64,000 bases of DNA from positions 54,240-118,239 of the forward strand of contig CALWXU010000001.1 in assembly GCA_944385585.1 (NCBI GenBank). Reading direction: 5' to 3'. Under the pieces are notes generated by a model. That model saw only the letters and a list, made by a program, of their open reading frames with translations. It made no database searches and was not told the origin of the DNA. The position numbers were made by a program, and so were the translations under genes. Positions 26,245 through 35,070 of this stretch are shown one piece after another; position 1 is the first letter of the stretch; the number at the start of each line of letters is the position of its first letter. This DNA comes from an uncultured Flavonifractor sp. Lineage in GTDB: Bacteria > Bacillota > Clostridia > Oscillospirales > Oscillospiraceae.

Positions 26245-26277
26245 CGGGCGGCACGGCACTGAAAGGAGGTGAGAACG

Positions 26278-27468
26278 ATGAATGTGAATCAGACAGACCT
26301 GCTGTTCCAGATGATGGCGATGGCCAGCCAGGCGGCCCAGGCTTCCCTGCCGTCCACCGGCTCCAGCGGAGATACGGGAAAGAGCGACTTCCAGTCCCTG
26401 CTGGAGGACAAGCGGACCGAGAACAGCCAGACGCCGGAGCGCCCGGAGAAGGGGGAGGCCCCCTCCAGGCCGGAGGACGGCCAGACCCAGAAGCCGGAGG
26501 ACGGCCAGACGGCGGAGCAGCCAGAGGGGCAGGAGCCCGCCGCGGAGTCGTGGAAGCTGGGGCTGCTGGCCTACGCCGGTCAGTTGAGCTTCGCGCCGGA
26601 GATGGCGGCGGAGGTCCCGGAGGAGGGACAGGTTGTCCAGCCCGCGGTGATTGTGCCGGAGGGTGAGGCGGCCCCGGCGGCCCCCGTGGCGGAGCTGCCC
26701 GTGGAGCAGGCGGCGGCCATGCCCGTGCAGGCGGAGCAGGCGGCGGTCCAGACCGCGGCCCCCGTCCAGGCGGAGGCGGTCCCCGCGCAGCCGGAGACGG
26801 CAACGGTCCAGACCCCCGAGACGGCGGAGCCCGCGCCGGCCGAGCCGGCGGTGCAGGAGGCGCCCAAGGCGGAGAGCGGCCGGAACACCCAGGCCCAGGC
26901 CGACACGGACAGCCAGCCTGACGGCGGCGCGCAGACCGGCGAGCCCCAGGCGGAGGCCCAGGTGGAGAGCTGGCAGCGGCCCCTGTTCCGCGAGGTGGAG
27001 CACATGCCTGTGAAGGTGGGCGACAACGCCACGCTGGACACGGCGGCCCCCGAGTTTGACAACCGGCTTGCCAATACCCTGGACACGGCGCTGGCCGACG
27101 GCGCCCAGCGGCTGGAGCTCAAGCTGAGCCCCGAAAACCTGGGCAACGTGGTGGTGGAGATGACCCGCAGCCCTGACGGCGCGCTGCACATCGTGCTCCG
27201 GGCGGAGAGCGAGCAGGCGGCCAAGCTCCTCAACGACCACTCCGGAAGCCTTGGCCTGCTGCTGCAGAGCAGCACCCAGAGCGAGGTGCGGGTGGAGGTT
27301 CCCCAGCCCCAGCAGAGCGAGCAGCAGCCCTGGAAGCAGCCCGACCAGAACGGCGGCCAGCAGCAGGGCGGCGACAGCCAGCCCCAGCGGCAGCACCGGG
27401 AGGAGCAGAACACCGACGACTTCCTGAGCCAGCTCCGGCTGGGCCTGCTGGAGACAGCAGCGGAATAA
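26278..27468 (+). CDS. fliK: FliK, hook-length control protein
   Basis: 396 residues from ATG 26278, eight bases after AGGAGG (an in-frame GTG at 26269 overlaps that signal and is rejected). About 220 residues are extremely rich in proline, alanine, glutamate and glutamine (repeats such as VQTAAPVQAEAVPAQPETA), the unfolded ruler. The conserved C-domain (LKLSPENLGNVVVEMTRSPD, VLRAESEQAAKLLNDHSGSL) follows at about 270-345, then a glutamine-rich tail. It measures hook length and triggers the FlhB switch. A second FliK-like gene is at 7344. Confidence 0.93.
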   Translation: MNVNQTDLLFQMMAMASQAAQASLPSTGSSGDTGKSDFQSLLEDKRTENSQTPERPEKGEAPSRPEDGQTQKPEDGQTAEQPEGQEPAAESWKLGLLAYAGQLSFAPEMAAEVPEEGQVVQPAVIVPEGEAAPAAPVAELPVEQAAAMPVQAEQAAVQTAAPVQAEAVPAQPETATVQTPETAEPAPAEPAVQEAPKAESGRNTQAQADTDSQPDGGAQTGEPQAEAQVESWQRPLFREVEHMPVKVGDNATLDTAAPEFDNRLANTLDTALADGAQRLELKLSPENLGNVVVEMTRSPDGALHIVLRAESEQAAKLLNDHSGSLGLLLQSSTQSEVRVEVPQPQQSEQQPWKQPDQNGGQQQGGDSQPQRQHREEQNTDDFLSQLRLGLLETAAE

Positions 27469-27496
27469 CCCCTCGGAAAGGAGGAAGCACAATCCA

Positions 27497-28096
27497 ATGA
27501 GCAGCGATTACAGCATGGGGCTTGACAGCATCCTCAGCCAGTACTCCAGAAGCGGCACTGCCGGCGGCACCGGCTTGACCGATTCGGAGATCGCCGCGCT
27601 GGAGCGGGAGCTGGGTGTGGAGATCAACCGGACGGGCGAGGAGGACATGGGCCTCGACTTTTCGGACTTCATGCAGCTGATGATTGTCCAGCTCCAGAAC
27701 CAGACCATCGACAACGCCACCGACACCTCCGACATGCTCAACCAGCTGGTGCAGATGTCCGTGGTGCAGATGCTCTCCACGGTGCAGACCAGCATTGAGA
27801 ACCTGACCGACGCCAGTACCATGAGCTATGCGGCCTCCCTGGTGGGTAAGACCGTCACCGTGGGCAGGTACGACGAGGAGGGCAACATCACCGAGGTGGT
27901 GGGCACCGTCACCGGCACCGGCACCTATCAGGGCACCCACGTGATTTTCGTGGACGGCGAGATGTACGCCCTGAACAGCATCATGGCGGTGGGCACCCTG
28001 CCGGAGATCCCGGATGAGGGCGGAGACACCGGCGATGGCGGAGACGCCGGAGACGGTGGAGACGCCGGCGGCGTGGAGGGCGGCGAGACCCCGTGA
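27497..28096 (+). CDS. flgD: FlgD, hook-capping scaffold
   Basis: 199 residues. The N-terminal FlgD motif (DFSDFMQLMIVQLQNQTIDN, then SDMLNQLVQMSVVQMLSTVQ) is followed by the beta-sandwich (SLVGKTVTVGRYDEEGNITE) and a short acidic glycine/aspartate tail made of GDGGDAGDGG repeats. FlgD sits at the growing hook tip and directs FlgE assembly. AAAGGAGG lies about 12 bases before ATG 27497. Shorter than enterobacterial FlgD, as usual in Firmicutes. Confidence 0.95.
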   Translation: MSSDYSMGLDSILSQYSRSGTAGGTGLTDSEIAALERELGVEINRTGEEDMGLDFSDFMQLMIVQLQNQTIDNATDTSDMLNQLVQMSVVQMLSTVQTSIENLTDASTMSYAASLVGKTVTVGRYDEEGNITEVVGTVTGTGTYQGTHVIFVDGEMYALNSIMAVGTLPEIPDEGGDTGDGGDAGDGGDAGGVEGGETP

Positions 28097-28138
28097 CCCC
28101 ATCCGCGGCAAGCACCACGGGACAAGGAGGTGGAAACG

Positions 28139-28528
28139 GTGCTTGACCCCACGACCATGCGTCCCATTGGCGGCGTGAGCTATCCCGCCGGGGGACAGGG
28201 CGGCGTCCAGGCCCGGCCGGAGAGCGGCGGCTTTGACGAGCTGCTGCGGCAGAAGCTGGAGCAGGAGCAGGCCCGCACCGTGGCCTTTTCCAAGCACGCC
28301 ATCGCGCGGGCGGAGGAGCGGGGCATCGAGGTGACCCCCACCCTGCTGGACCGGCTCACCGACACGGTGGAGAAGGCCCAGGCCAAGGGCGCCACCAACA
28401 TCCTGGCCCTGGACCGCAGCTTGGCCTTCATCATCAACGTCCCCAACAGCCGGGTGATCACCACCATGCGGCAGGACGAGATGAAGGAGAACGTATTCAC
28501 AAACATTGATGGCGCCGTGATCCTGTGA
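28139..28528 (+). CDS. Flagellar operon protein of the flg_new (TIGR02530) family
   Basis: 129 residues from GTG 28139, eight bases after AGGAGG. The conserved block FSKHAIARAEERGIEVTPTLLDRL followed by LDRSLAFIINVPNSRVITTM and NVFTNIDGAVIL is characteristic of the small protein found between flgD and flgE in many Firmicutes and spirochaetes. Its molecular function has not been firmly established; position suggests hook assembly. It is followed by a 270-base non-coding stretch, unusual inside this otherwise compact operon. Confidence 0.9.
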   Translation: MLDPTTMRPIGGVSYPAGGQGGVQARPESGGFDELLRQKLEQEQARTVAFSKHAIARAEERGIEVTPTLLDRLTDTVEKAQAKGATNILALDRSLAFIINVPNSRVITTMRQDEMKENVFTNIDGAVIL

Positions 28529-28798
28529 GGGTGTATCTGGAAATCAGGATGCCCGAGATTTTGAGTGAAAATTTTGTCAGACAACGAATTTTCATGCAGG
28601 AATCCTTTGCGGATTTCAAATGAAAATTCGGCAGTATGGCGGAATTTTCGCCAAAAGGGCGGGTATCAGGACTGTTCAGATGGACCCTCAGAACAGAGGG
28701 CAGGACCGATTTTGGATGCCCTGGGGGCCGCCCGACTGACGGACCCCCGGCGGCGCTGACATAAGAAAGAACATCCCAAGCAAAGGAGACTGATACAC
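28529..28798 (+). promoter_or_regulatory. Structured, AT-richer untranslated stretch before flgE
   Basis: No credible gene. It contains a nested stem-loop (CGAATTTTCAT at 28585-28595 pairing perfectly with ATGAAAATTCG at 28620-28630, plus an inner GGAATCC/GGATTTC stem). Two further GAATTTTC-type copies follow (GAAAATTTTG at 28567 and GGCGGAATTTTCGCC at 28638-28652), then a CCCTC/GAGGG hairpin (28685-28700) and a GC hairpin (GCCGCC 28728-28733 with GGCGGC 28749-28754). It may be a regulatory leader for the hook gene, an RNA processing site, or a dispersed repeat. A short open frame at 28565-28759 crosses all these structures and is not believed. Confidence 0.5.
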
Positions 28799-29923
28799 AT
28801 GGCACTGACTGGAGCAATGAGCGCCGCGATTACCGGCCTCAAGGCCCATATGGACGCCCTGAACGTGGTGGGCAACAACGTGGCCAACGTGAACACCTAC
28901 GGCTACAAGGCCGGCCGCGTCACCTTCCGGGAGAGCATCTACTCCACCCAGTCCGCCGGCGCGGCGGGCACCCAGGCCACCGGCGGCACCAACCCCCGGC
29001 AGATCGGCTACGGCACCAGCGTGGGCACCATCGACCTGGACATGGCCACCAGCAGCCTGGAGTCCACCGGCTACAATCTGGACGTGGCCATCCAGGGCGA
29101 CGGCTTCTTCCTGGTGGGGCCGAAAAACCTGGATATCAACAGCATGGAGGCGGTCAAGAGCCTGTCCTTCAGCAAGGTGGGCGACTTCCGCTTTGACGCG
29201 GACGGCTATCTGGTGGACGGCGCGGGCAATGTGGTGTACGGATTTATGGCTTCTAATGGAACGCCAGACCCGAATAACCCCAATTTGGTTCCGGGAGGCG
29301 CAGATGAGCCTGGGGTAAGTACCGACCTGGTGCCCATCCGTCTGCCCATGAAATCAACAGATCCAAACACACTAAATGACGCGATTTATGTTGGAGTAGA
29401 TGCGGACGGCAGAAATATTTATCCGGATGATGCAGGAGCGGCTACGGTTGACACGGTTGATGGCTGCGTGACCCTGGAGAATATCAGCATCGATGAGAAC
29501 GGCTGCATTACCGGCACCAACAAGGACACCGGGGACCCGGTGGTGGTTGGCTATCTCGCCCTGGGCACCGTGGCCAACCCCAACGGCCTGCTCCACACCG
29601 ACGGCCCCTACTACACCGCTGCGGAGGCTGCTGGTGATGCCCGGGTATTTGCCCCCAATAGTTCTGTTACTGGAAATCTGATGAACGGGCAGATTGAAGA
29701 TCCCAATGGCGGCGGAGGCGGTGGGGCGAATGTCGACCCCAACTCCGCCCTTGCCGCCAACAGCGAGGTAGGTCTGATGCCCGGCTTCCTGGAGGCCTCC
29801 GGCACCGACCTGGCCACCGAGTTTTCCAACATGATCATCTACCAGCGCGGCTATCAGGCCAATACCCGCATCATCACCGTGACCGACTCCATGCTGGAGG
29901 AGCTGGTCAACATCAAGCGCTGA
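28799..29923 (+). CDS. flgE: FlgE, flagellar hook protein
   Basis: 374 residues, the hook subunit. The N-terminus ALTGAMSAAITGLKAHMDAL with LNVVGNNVANVNTYGYKAGR and the C-terminus (TDLATEFSNMIIYQRGYQANTRIITVTDSMLEELV) are the conserved rod/hook ends. The exposed middle (about residues 145-225 and 280-305) falls to about 40% GC in places (29341-29400) against 72% nearby (28981-29040) and has an unusual GGGGGA stretch. AAAGGAG precedes ATG 28799. Size is on the small side for FlgE; the middle domain probably varies between strains. Confidence 0.95.
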   Translation: MALTGAMSAAITGLKAHMDALNVVGNNVANVNTYGYKAGRVTFRESIYSTQSAGAAGTQATGGTNPRQIGYGTSVGTIDLDMATSSLESTGYNLDVAIQGDGFFLVGPKNLDINSMEAVKSLSFSKVGDFRFDADGYLVDGAGNVVYGFMASNGTPDPNNPNLVPGGADEPGVSTDLVPIRLPMKSTDPNTLNDAIYVGVDADGRNIYPDDAGAATVDTVDGCVTLENISIDENGCITGTNKDTGDPVVVGYLALGTVANPNGLLHTDGPYYTAAEAAGDARVFAPNSSVTGNLMNGQIEDPNGGGGGGANVDPNSALAANSEVGLMPGFLEASGTDLATEFSNMIIYQRGYQANTRIITVTDSMLEELVNIKR

Positions 29924-29944
29924 CACACTGTCTGACGGGTCTGG

Positions 29945-29971
29945 CCCGCCCCCGGCTCTGCCGGGGGCGGG
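29945..29971 (+). terminator. GC hairpin between flgE and flbD
   Basis: CCCGCCCCCGGC and GCCGGGGGCGGG form a 12-bp stem with a three-base loop, without a T-run. Inside an operon it is more likely a partial terminator or an RNA-stabilising element that raises flgE mRNA relative to downstream genes. Confidence 0.5.
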
Positions 29972-29995
29972 GGACCGCCCAAGGGAGAGGGAACT

Positions 29996-30214
29996 ATGAT
30001 CGAACTGAGAAAGATGAACAACGAACGGTTTTTGGTGAATCACAACCAGATCGAGTGCATCGAGCTCATCCCCGAGTGCAAGGTGGTCATGATGAACCAC
30101 GACTACTACCTGGTCAAGGACACAGTGGAGGAGATCATCCAGAAGATCGCCGATTACAATGCCAAGGTGCAGGACATCCACCGGGAGATCTCCGTGGTGG
30201 ACCGGCGGGGGTAA
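29996..30214 (+). CDS. flbD: FlbD family small flagellar protein
   Basis: 72 residues, ATG 29996 behind AAGGGAGAGG. The sequence MIELRKMNNERFLVNHNQIE with IPECKVVMMNHDYYLVKDTVEEI is typical of FlbD, the small protein found between flgE and motA in clostridia and spirochaetes and related to SwrD of Bacillus, which raises flagellar power. It should not be confused with the unrelated Caulobacter FlbD regulator. Cytosolic, no membrane segment. Confidence 0.92.
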   Translation: MIELRKMNNERFLVNHNQIECIELIPECKVVMMNHDYYLVKDTVEEIIQKIADYNAKVQDIHREISVVDRRG

Positions 30215-30256
30215 GCCCGCCCTGTTGGAGAATCAACAGAGAGAGAGGACATCCGT

Positions 30257-31114
30257 ATGAACGTTGTATATTTGATCGGCCTGGTCTTGGCATTTTTCTT
30301 TACTATATTTGGTATCGTGGTGGGCTTCGACATGGAGTCGCTCACCTTCAGCTTCCACCCGGACTATCTGGCCAACTTTGTGGACCTGTCCAGTATCCTG
30401 ATCGTGCTGGGCGGCACCCTGGCGGTGGTGGTCGCCTGCTACCCCAAGCTGGCCAAATCCTTCCCCAAGCACTTCAAGATCATGCTGCGCGCCAACGCCT
30501 TCGATCCCCAGACCTATGTGGATCAGCTGACCGAGCTGGCGCAGATCGCCCGGAAAAACGGCCTGCTGGCCCTGGAGGAGAAGGCCCGGGACCAGGCGGA
30601 CCCCTTCTTCCGGCAGGCGATCATGCTCATCGTGGACGCCAACGACCCCGACCGGGTGCGCAGCATCCTGGAAAATGACATCGAACAGACCTCCGCCCGC
30701 CACATGGAAGTCGTGGCCATGTACGAGCGGGGTTCCAACGCCGCCCCCGCCTTCGGCATGATCGGCACCCTGATCGGCCTGATCAACATGCTGAAGGACC
30801 TGGACGGCGCGGATATGAGCTCCCTGGGCCCCAACATGGCGGTGGCCCTGGTTACCACCTTTTACGGCTCCCTGCTGGCCCATGTTGTGTTCAACCCCAT
30901 TGCCGCCAACCTGACCGCCCGGGACGAGGAGGAGATCCTCTGCCGGCAGATCATCGTGGAGGGCATCATGGCCATCCAGTCCGGCGAGAATCCCAAGTTC
31001 CTCCGCGAGCGGCTCATGACCTTCATGAACCAGCAGCTCCGCGACATTGAGGGCGGCCCAGCCGCCGGCGCCGCCAGCGAGGGCAGAGGGAAGCGCCGCG
31101 GCCGGAGAAAGTAA
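30257..31114 (+). CDS. motA: MotA, flagellar stator subunit
   Basis: 285 residues. Four membrane segments are visible (about 4-24, 36-56, then a pair at about 160-180 and 195-215) around a large cytosolic loop that contacts FliG. GSNAAPAFGMIGTLIGLINM is the MotA/TolQ/ExbB core. With MotB it makes the ion channel that powers rotation. Whether protons or sodium are used cannot be told safely. It lies 42 bases after flbD and 30 before motB. A lysine/arginine-rich C-tail (GRGKRRGRRK) ends the protein. Confidence 0.96.
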   Translation: MNVVYLIGLVLAFFFTIFGIVVGFDMESLTFSFHPDYLANFVDLSSILIVLGGTLAVVVACYPKLAKSFPKHFKIMLRANAFDPQTYVDQLTELAQIARKNGLLALEEKARDQADPFFRQAIMLIVDANDPDRVRSILENDIEQTSARHMEVVAMYERGSNAAPAFGMIGTLIGLINMLKDLDGADMSSLGPNMAVALVTTFYGSLLAHVVFNPIAANLTARDEEEILCRQIIVEGIMAIQSGENPKFLRERLMTFMNQQLRDIEGGPAAGAASEGRGKRRGRRK

Positions 31115-31144
31115 GGATGCCGCGGCTTCAAGGAGGCAAAGGCC

Positions 31145-31975
31145 ATGTTAAAAAAGAAAAAGAGCGGGAGCGGCGGCGCCAACTGGATGGACACCTACGG
31201 CGACATGGTGACCCTTCTGCTGTGCTTCTTCGTCATGCTCTACTCCATGTCAACGATCGACCAGGAGCGGTGGATTGCCCTGGTGCAGGCCCTCAACCCC
31301 GACGCGGTGGTGGCGGTGGGCACCGAGCAGGAGGTTCCGCCGGACGGCAGCACCGTCACCCAGGAGCACGTGGACCAGCAGATGGACGAGCTCTACCAGT
31401 CCATCGAGAACCTGATCCAGCAGTCCAACCTGGCCGGCCGGGTGAGCCTGGGCCGGGGCAGCGGCTATGTGTTCATCTCCTTTGACGACACCGTGTTCTT
31501 TGACGGGGACAGCTATGAGCTCCGGCAGGACGGCCAGCAGGTGCTGGACCAGGTGGCGGTGGCGCTGTCAGAGGCCAGCGACTCCATCAACGAGATCCGC
31601 GTCCTGGGCCACACCGCCCAGGCTGACCCCACCCGCCCCAACGACGTGACGGCGGACCGGTTCCTCTCGTCCAACCGTGCCACGATTGTGACGGTCTATC
31701 TCCAGGAGAAGAACATCGTGGACCCCGCCAGGCTGGTCAGCGTGGGCTACGGCGAGTGGCGGCCGGTGGCCTCCAACGACACCGCGGCGGAGCGGGCGCA
31801 GAACCGGCGGGTGGAGCTGATCATCACCGGCCTGGACCTCTCCGACGAGGTCGGGGACGAGATCACCCGCTATTACACCATGCGGGACGAGGCGGATATG
31901 GCGGGCAGCTACACCGCCCCGGCCCCGGACAGTACAGACCCCACAACCAATTCGGCGGTAGAGAATGGGACGTAA
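31145..31975 (+). CDS. motB: MotB, flagellar stator subunit
   Basis: 276 residues. The short basic N-terminus and the single membrane helix carry the ion-binding aspartate D20 in WMDTYGDMVTLLLCFFVML. A plug/linker and the OmpA-like peptidoglycan-binding domain follow (about 115-245; SVGYGEWRPVASNDTAAERA, NRRVELIITG). Its tail ends at the stop 51 bases before fliM. fliL, which commonly follows motB in this type of operon, is missing. Confidence 0.96.
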   Translation: MLKKKKSGSGGANWMDTYGDMVTLLLCFFVMLYSMSTIDQERWIALVQALNPDAVVAVGTEQEVPPDGSTVTQEHVDQQMDELYQSIENLIQQSNLAGRVSLGRGSGYVFISFDDTVFFDGDSYELRQDGQQVLDQVAVALSEASDSINEIRVLGHTAQADPTRPNDVTADRFLSSNRATIVTVYLQEKNIVDPARLVSVGYGEWRPVASNDTAAERAQNRRVELIITGLDLSDEVGDEITRYYTMRDEADMAGSYTAPAPDSTDPTTNSAVENGT

Positions 31976-32026
31976 GAACGTCCGGTCACCTGATCCGGGA
32001 CTTTGCTCTGCCAAGGAGGGATGAAG

Positions 32027-33040
32027 ATGGCGGAAGTTTTATCTCAGAGCCAAATTGATGCCCTGCTGAATGCAGCTCGCAACGGCGAGATGGATTTATC
32101 AGCTTCGGCGGAGAAAAAGTCCGAGAAAAAATACCGCAAATATGATTTCAACAGCCCCCGCAAGTTTACCAAGGACCGCCTGAAGATGATCAGCGGCATC
32201 TTTGAAAACTATACCCGGGTCATCAATTCCAGAATCAACGGCCTGCTGCACACCACCTGTGAGATCGAGGTGGAATCGGTGGAGGAGCAGCGCTACTACG
32301 AGTTTTCCAACGCCCTGTCGGAGGGGGACGTGCTGGCCCTGGCCGATATCGAGCTCCCCGACGGAGAGCCCACCGACGATACCCCGGTCCTGTTCCACTA
32401 CTCCACTGCCCTGATGCTCAACATGATGGACCGCCTGATGGGCGGCGAGGGGGATGGCACCGTCCATACCCCGGACGGGTACAATTTCACCGACCTGGAG
32501 CTCCGGCTCTATGAGAGCATTGTCCGCGACATGATCCACATCCTGGGCGGAAGCTGGGAGAACTACATCGACCTGGACTTTACGCTGCGGCGGGTGGAGA
32601 CCAACCCCACCCTGGTGCAGCTCATCGGCCTGGACGAGACGGTGGTGATTGTGGGCATCAGCATCCGCTTTGCCAACGGGTCGGGGCGCATGAGCATCTG
32701 CCTGCCGGGCATGAAGCTGACCAATATCTTCGCCCGCATCAACGCCCTGAACCAGGCCGGGCGCGGCAGCGGGGAGGACAACTCCGGGGAGATCATGGAC
32801 ATCCTCCGGGATTCCTCCCTGGAGCTCACCGCCGAGCTGGGGCGGACGACGGTCAAGCTCCAGGACATCTACTTCCTCAATGTGGGGGATGTGCTGGACC
32901 TGGGCCATCCCGCCTCAGAGCCCATCTACCTCTACGTGGGGGGGAAGCCCTGGTTCGACGGGAAGCTGGGCACCCAGAATAACACGATGGCGGTAAAAAT
33001 TGGAGAGACCTATCACAATCAGGGAAGAAGGGACAAATAA
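32027..33040 (+). CDS. fliM: FliM, flagellar motor switch protein
   Basis: 337 residues from ATG 32027, seven bases after AAGGAGG; ATG 32021 lies only one base from that signal. The N-terminal segment MAEVLSQSQIDALLNAA is the peptide that binds CheY-phosphate. The middle CheC-like domain (FTKDRLKMISGIFENYTRVI, then FHYSTALMLNMMDRLMGGEG) and the C-terminal SpoA domain complete the protein. It stacks on FliG in the cytosolic C-ring. Confidence 0.97.
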   Translation: MAEVLSQSQIDALLNAARNGEMDLSASAEKKSEKKYRKYDFNSPRKFTKDRLKMISGIFENYTRVINSRINGLLHTTCEIEVESVEEQRYYEFSNALSEGDVLALADIELPDGEPTDDTPVLFHYSTALMLNMMDRLMGGEGDGTVHTPDGYNFTDLELRLYESIVRDMIHILGGSWENYIDLDFTLRRVETNPTLVQLIGLDETVVIVGISIRFANGSGRMSICLPGMKLTNIFARINALNQAGRGSGEDNSGEIMDILRDSSLELTAELGRTTVKLQDIYFLNVGDVLDLGHPASEPIYLYVGGKPWFDGKLGTQNNTMAVKIGETYHNQGRRDK

Positions 33041-33044
33041 GCGC

Positions 33045-34268
33045 ATGGAACAGACAGTATTAACTCCGATGCAGCTGGACGCCATCGGCGAAATCATGAA
33101 TATCAGCTTGGGTTCCTCTGCCACTGCGGTTTCCAATATGCTGGACCACCGTGTTGATATCACCACGCCTAAGGTCACGGTTATGCCTGTGGAGGAATTC
33201 AGCCTGGGTGAGCTGGAGCCCGCCATCGGCGTGGAGATCAAATATGTCTCCGGCCTGGAGGGCAGCAACATCATGCTCCTCAAGCGGGAGGATGTCAAGA
33301 TGATCGTGGACATCCTCATGGGGAGCACCACCCCCGATGAGGAGTTCGAGCTCAACGACATGACCATCAGCGCGGTCTGCGAGGTCATGAACCAGATGAT
33401 GGGCGCGGCCTCCACGGCCCTGTCCGACTTCCTGGGGCGGCCGGTGAACATCTCCACCCCCCAGTCCTTCACGCTGGACGATCTGGACGCGTTTAAAAGG
33501 GAACATTTCGCCACCAAGGACGGCCAGCTGGTGGTGGTCCACTTCATGCTGGGCATTGAAAACGTCCTTCAGAGTGAATTTGTCAATGTCATGCCCACGG
33601 ATTTGGCCCGGGAGCTGCTCAAGGGCTTCGGCATGGCGGAGATGGAGGCGGCCCCGGCGCCCCAGCCGGAGCCCGCGCCCGCACCCGCTCCGGCGCCTGC
33701 CAGCGGCGGCAAGTTGAGCCAGGAGGAGATCGAGCGGCTCATGGGCGGCATGTCCGCGGCCCCCGCCCCGGCCCCGGAACCGGCCCCCGCCCCGGTACAG
33801 CAGCCGGCGGCCCCGGCGCCCCAGCCCCAGCCAGCCCCGGCGCCCCAGCCTGTGCCGGAGCCCGCCCCGATACAGCAGCCGGTATATGCCCAGCCTGCGG
33901 CGCCCGTCTACTATGCCCCCCAGCCGGAGCAGCGGGTGATCAACACCCGGCCCCTCCAGCTGCCGGAGCTGGACGTGGACGGCAAGCTGAACAAGGAGCA
34001 GACCCAGAACCTGGAGCTGATTATGTCGGTGCCCCTGGAGGTGTCGGTGGAGATCGGCCGCACCCGGCGGAAGGTGGAGGACATCCTCACCTTTGCCAAG
34101 GGCTCCCTGGTGGTGCTGGACAAGCTGGCCGGCGACCAGGTGGACGTCTTTGTCAACGGCCTGTGCGTGGCCCGCGGCGACGTGGTGGTCATCGACGACA
34201 ACTTCGGCGTGCGCATCACGGAGGTCCTGGAAAAGCCGGACCTGCAGAACCTTGCCCCGATCAAGTAA
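33045..34268 (+). CDS. fliY: FliY, CheC-like phosphatase fused to FliN switch domain
   Basis: 407 residues from ATG 33045, four bases after the fliM stop. The N-terminal phosphatase domain has both active helices, EIMN (AIGEIMNISLGSSATA) and EVMN (VCEVMNQMMGAASTA), so it should dephosphorylate CheY at the motor. A long proline/alanine/glutamine-rich linker (about 205-300) includes the SQEEIERLMGGM motif. The FliN/SpoA domain (VPLEVSVEIGRTRRKVEDIL) ends it. This fusion is typical of Gram-positive motors and replaces separate FliN. Confidence 0.96.
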   Translation: MEQTVLTPMQLDAIGEIMNISLGSSATAVSNMLDHRVDITTPKVTVMPVEEFSLGELEPAIGVEIKYVSGLEGSNIMLLKREDVKMIVDILMGSTTPDEEFELNDMTISAVCEVMNQMMGAASTALSDFLGRPVNISTPQSFTLDDLDAFKREHFATKDGQLVVVHFMLGIENVLQSEFVNVMPTDLARELLKGFGMAEMEAAPAPQPEPAPAPAPAPASGGKLSQEEIERLMGGMSAAPAPAPEPAPAPVQQPAAPAPQPQPAPAPQPVPEPAPIQQPVYAQPAAPVYYAPQPEQRVINTRPLQLPELDVDGKLNKEQTQNLELIMSVPLEVSVEIGRTRRKVEDILTFAKGSLVVLDKLAGDQVDVFVNGLCVARGDVVVIDDNFGVRITEVLEKPDLQNLAPIK

Positions 34269-34313
34269 CCCCGTCTCACACGAAACTGATATAAGAAAAG
34301 GATGAAAAAGGCT

Positions 34314-34679
34314 ATGGCTAAGATTTTGGTTGTTGACGACGCCGCGTTTATGCGCAAGGTCATCCGGGACACCCTGACCAAGAACGGGTACACAGACATC
34401 TACGAGGCCGTGGACGGCAAGGACGCTGTGGACAAGTACTTTGAGCTCAACCCCGACCTGGTGCTCATGGACATCACCATGCCCAACATGGACGGCCTGG
34501 AGGCCCTGAAGGCCATCCGCGCCAAGGACGGGAACGCCAATGTGGTGATGTGCTCCGCCATGGGCCAGGAGGCCATGGTGGTGGAGGCTGTCCAGGCCGG
34601 CATCAAGGACTTCATCGTCAAGCCCTTCAAGGACGACCGGCTGATGAAAACCGTGAACTCCATTCTGGGGAATCCCTGA
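34314..34679 (+). CDS. cheY: CheY, chemotaxis response regulator
   Basis: 121-residue single receiver domain: acidic pair D8/D9, phosphoacceptor D53 (LVLMDITMPNMDG), switch residues S/A and K in FIVKPF. ATG 34314 gives the standard CheY N-terminus AKILVVDD; ATG 34302 would add four residues but has no spaced ribosome site. When phosphorylated by CheA it binds FliM and changes rotation. It lies in the usual place between fliY and fliO. A second CheY-like gene is at 48219. Confidence 0.96.
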   Translation: MAKILVVDDAAFMRKVIRDTLTKNGYTDIYEAVDGKDAVDKYFELNPDLVLMDITMPNMDGLEALKAIRAKDGNANVVMCSAMGQEAMVVEAVQAGIKDFIVKPFKDDRLMKTVNSILGNP

Positions 34680-34681
34680 CC

Positions 34682-35068
34682 ATGTTTGACGGGGAGGTGC
34701 TCCAGCTGATCTGGGCGCTGGTGGTGGTGGCGGCCGTCCTGGTCCTGGCCTGGCTCTTCACCCGCTTTGTGGCTGGACGCATGTCTGGCGGCGCCCCCCT
34801 GGGCCTGTCTAAAGATAAGCCCGTGAAGCTGCTGGCCCAGCTGCCGGTGGGGCGGGAGCAGAGAGTGCTCCTGGTCCAGGTGGGGGAGCAGTGCTACCTG
34901 CTGGGCGCGGCCCAGGGCGGCGTGACCCTGCTGGATAAGCTCTCCGCCGAGGAGGCGGAGAACCTCCGCAGGCTGGCCGCCCCCGCCGCGGAGCCGGGGG
35001 AGAAGATGGGGTTCCAGGAGGCCCTGAAAAAAGTCCTGGAGCAGCGGAACCGGCAGGGGAGGTCATAA
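34682..35068 (+). CDS. fliO: FliO, flagellar export gate assembly protein
   Basis: 128 residues from ATG 34682, two bases after the cheY stop. One membrane helix (about 8-30, LIWALVVVAAVLVLAWLFTRF) and a small cytosolic domain (VKLLAQLPVGREQRVLLVQV, LLGAAQGGVTLLDKL) match FliO, which helps FliP form its ring. Followed by fliP after two bases. Low-conservation family, but size, topology and position agree. Confidence 0.92.
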   Translation: MFDGEVLQLIWALVVVAAVLVLAWLFTRFVAGRMSGGAPLGLSKDKPVKLLAQLPVGREQRVLLVQVGEQCYLLGAAQGGVTLLDKLSAEEAENLRRLAAPAAEPGEKMGFQEALKKVLEQRNRQGRS

Positions 35069-35070
35069 GC

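Noticed and set aside
26642-27013. Arginine/proline-rich frames overlapping the FliK repeat region
   Set aside because: They are out-of-frame readings of the alanine/proline/glutamine-rich part of FliK.
28565-28759. Small open frame of 64 codons between the flg_new gene and flgE
   Set aside because: It crosses several hairpins, has no ribosome site and no recognisable pattern; treated as untranslated.
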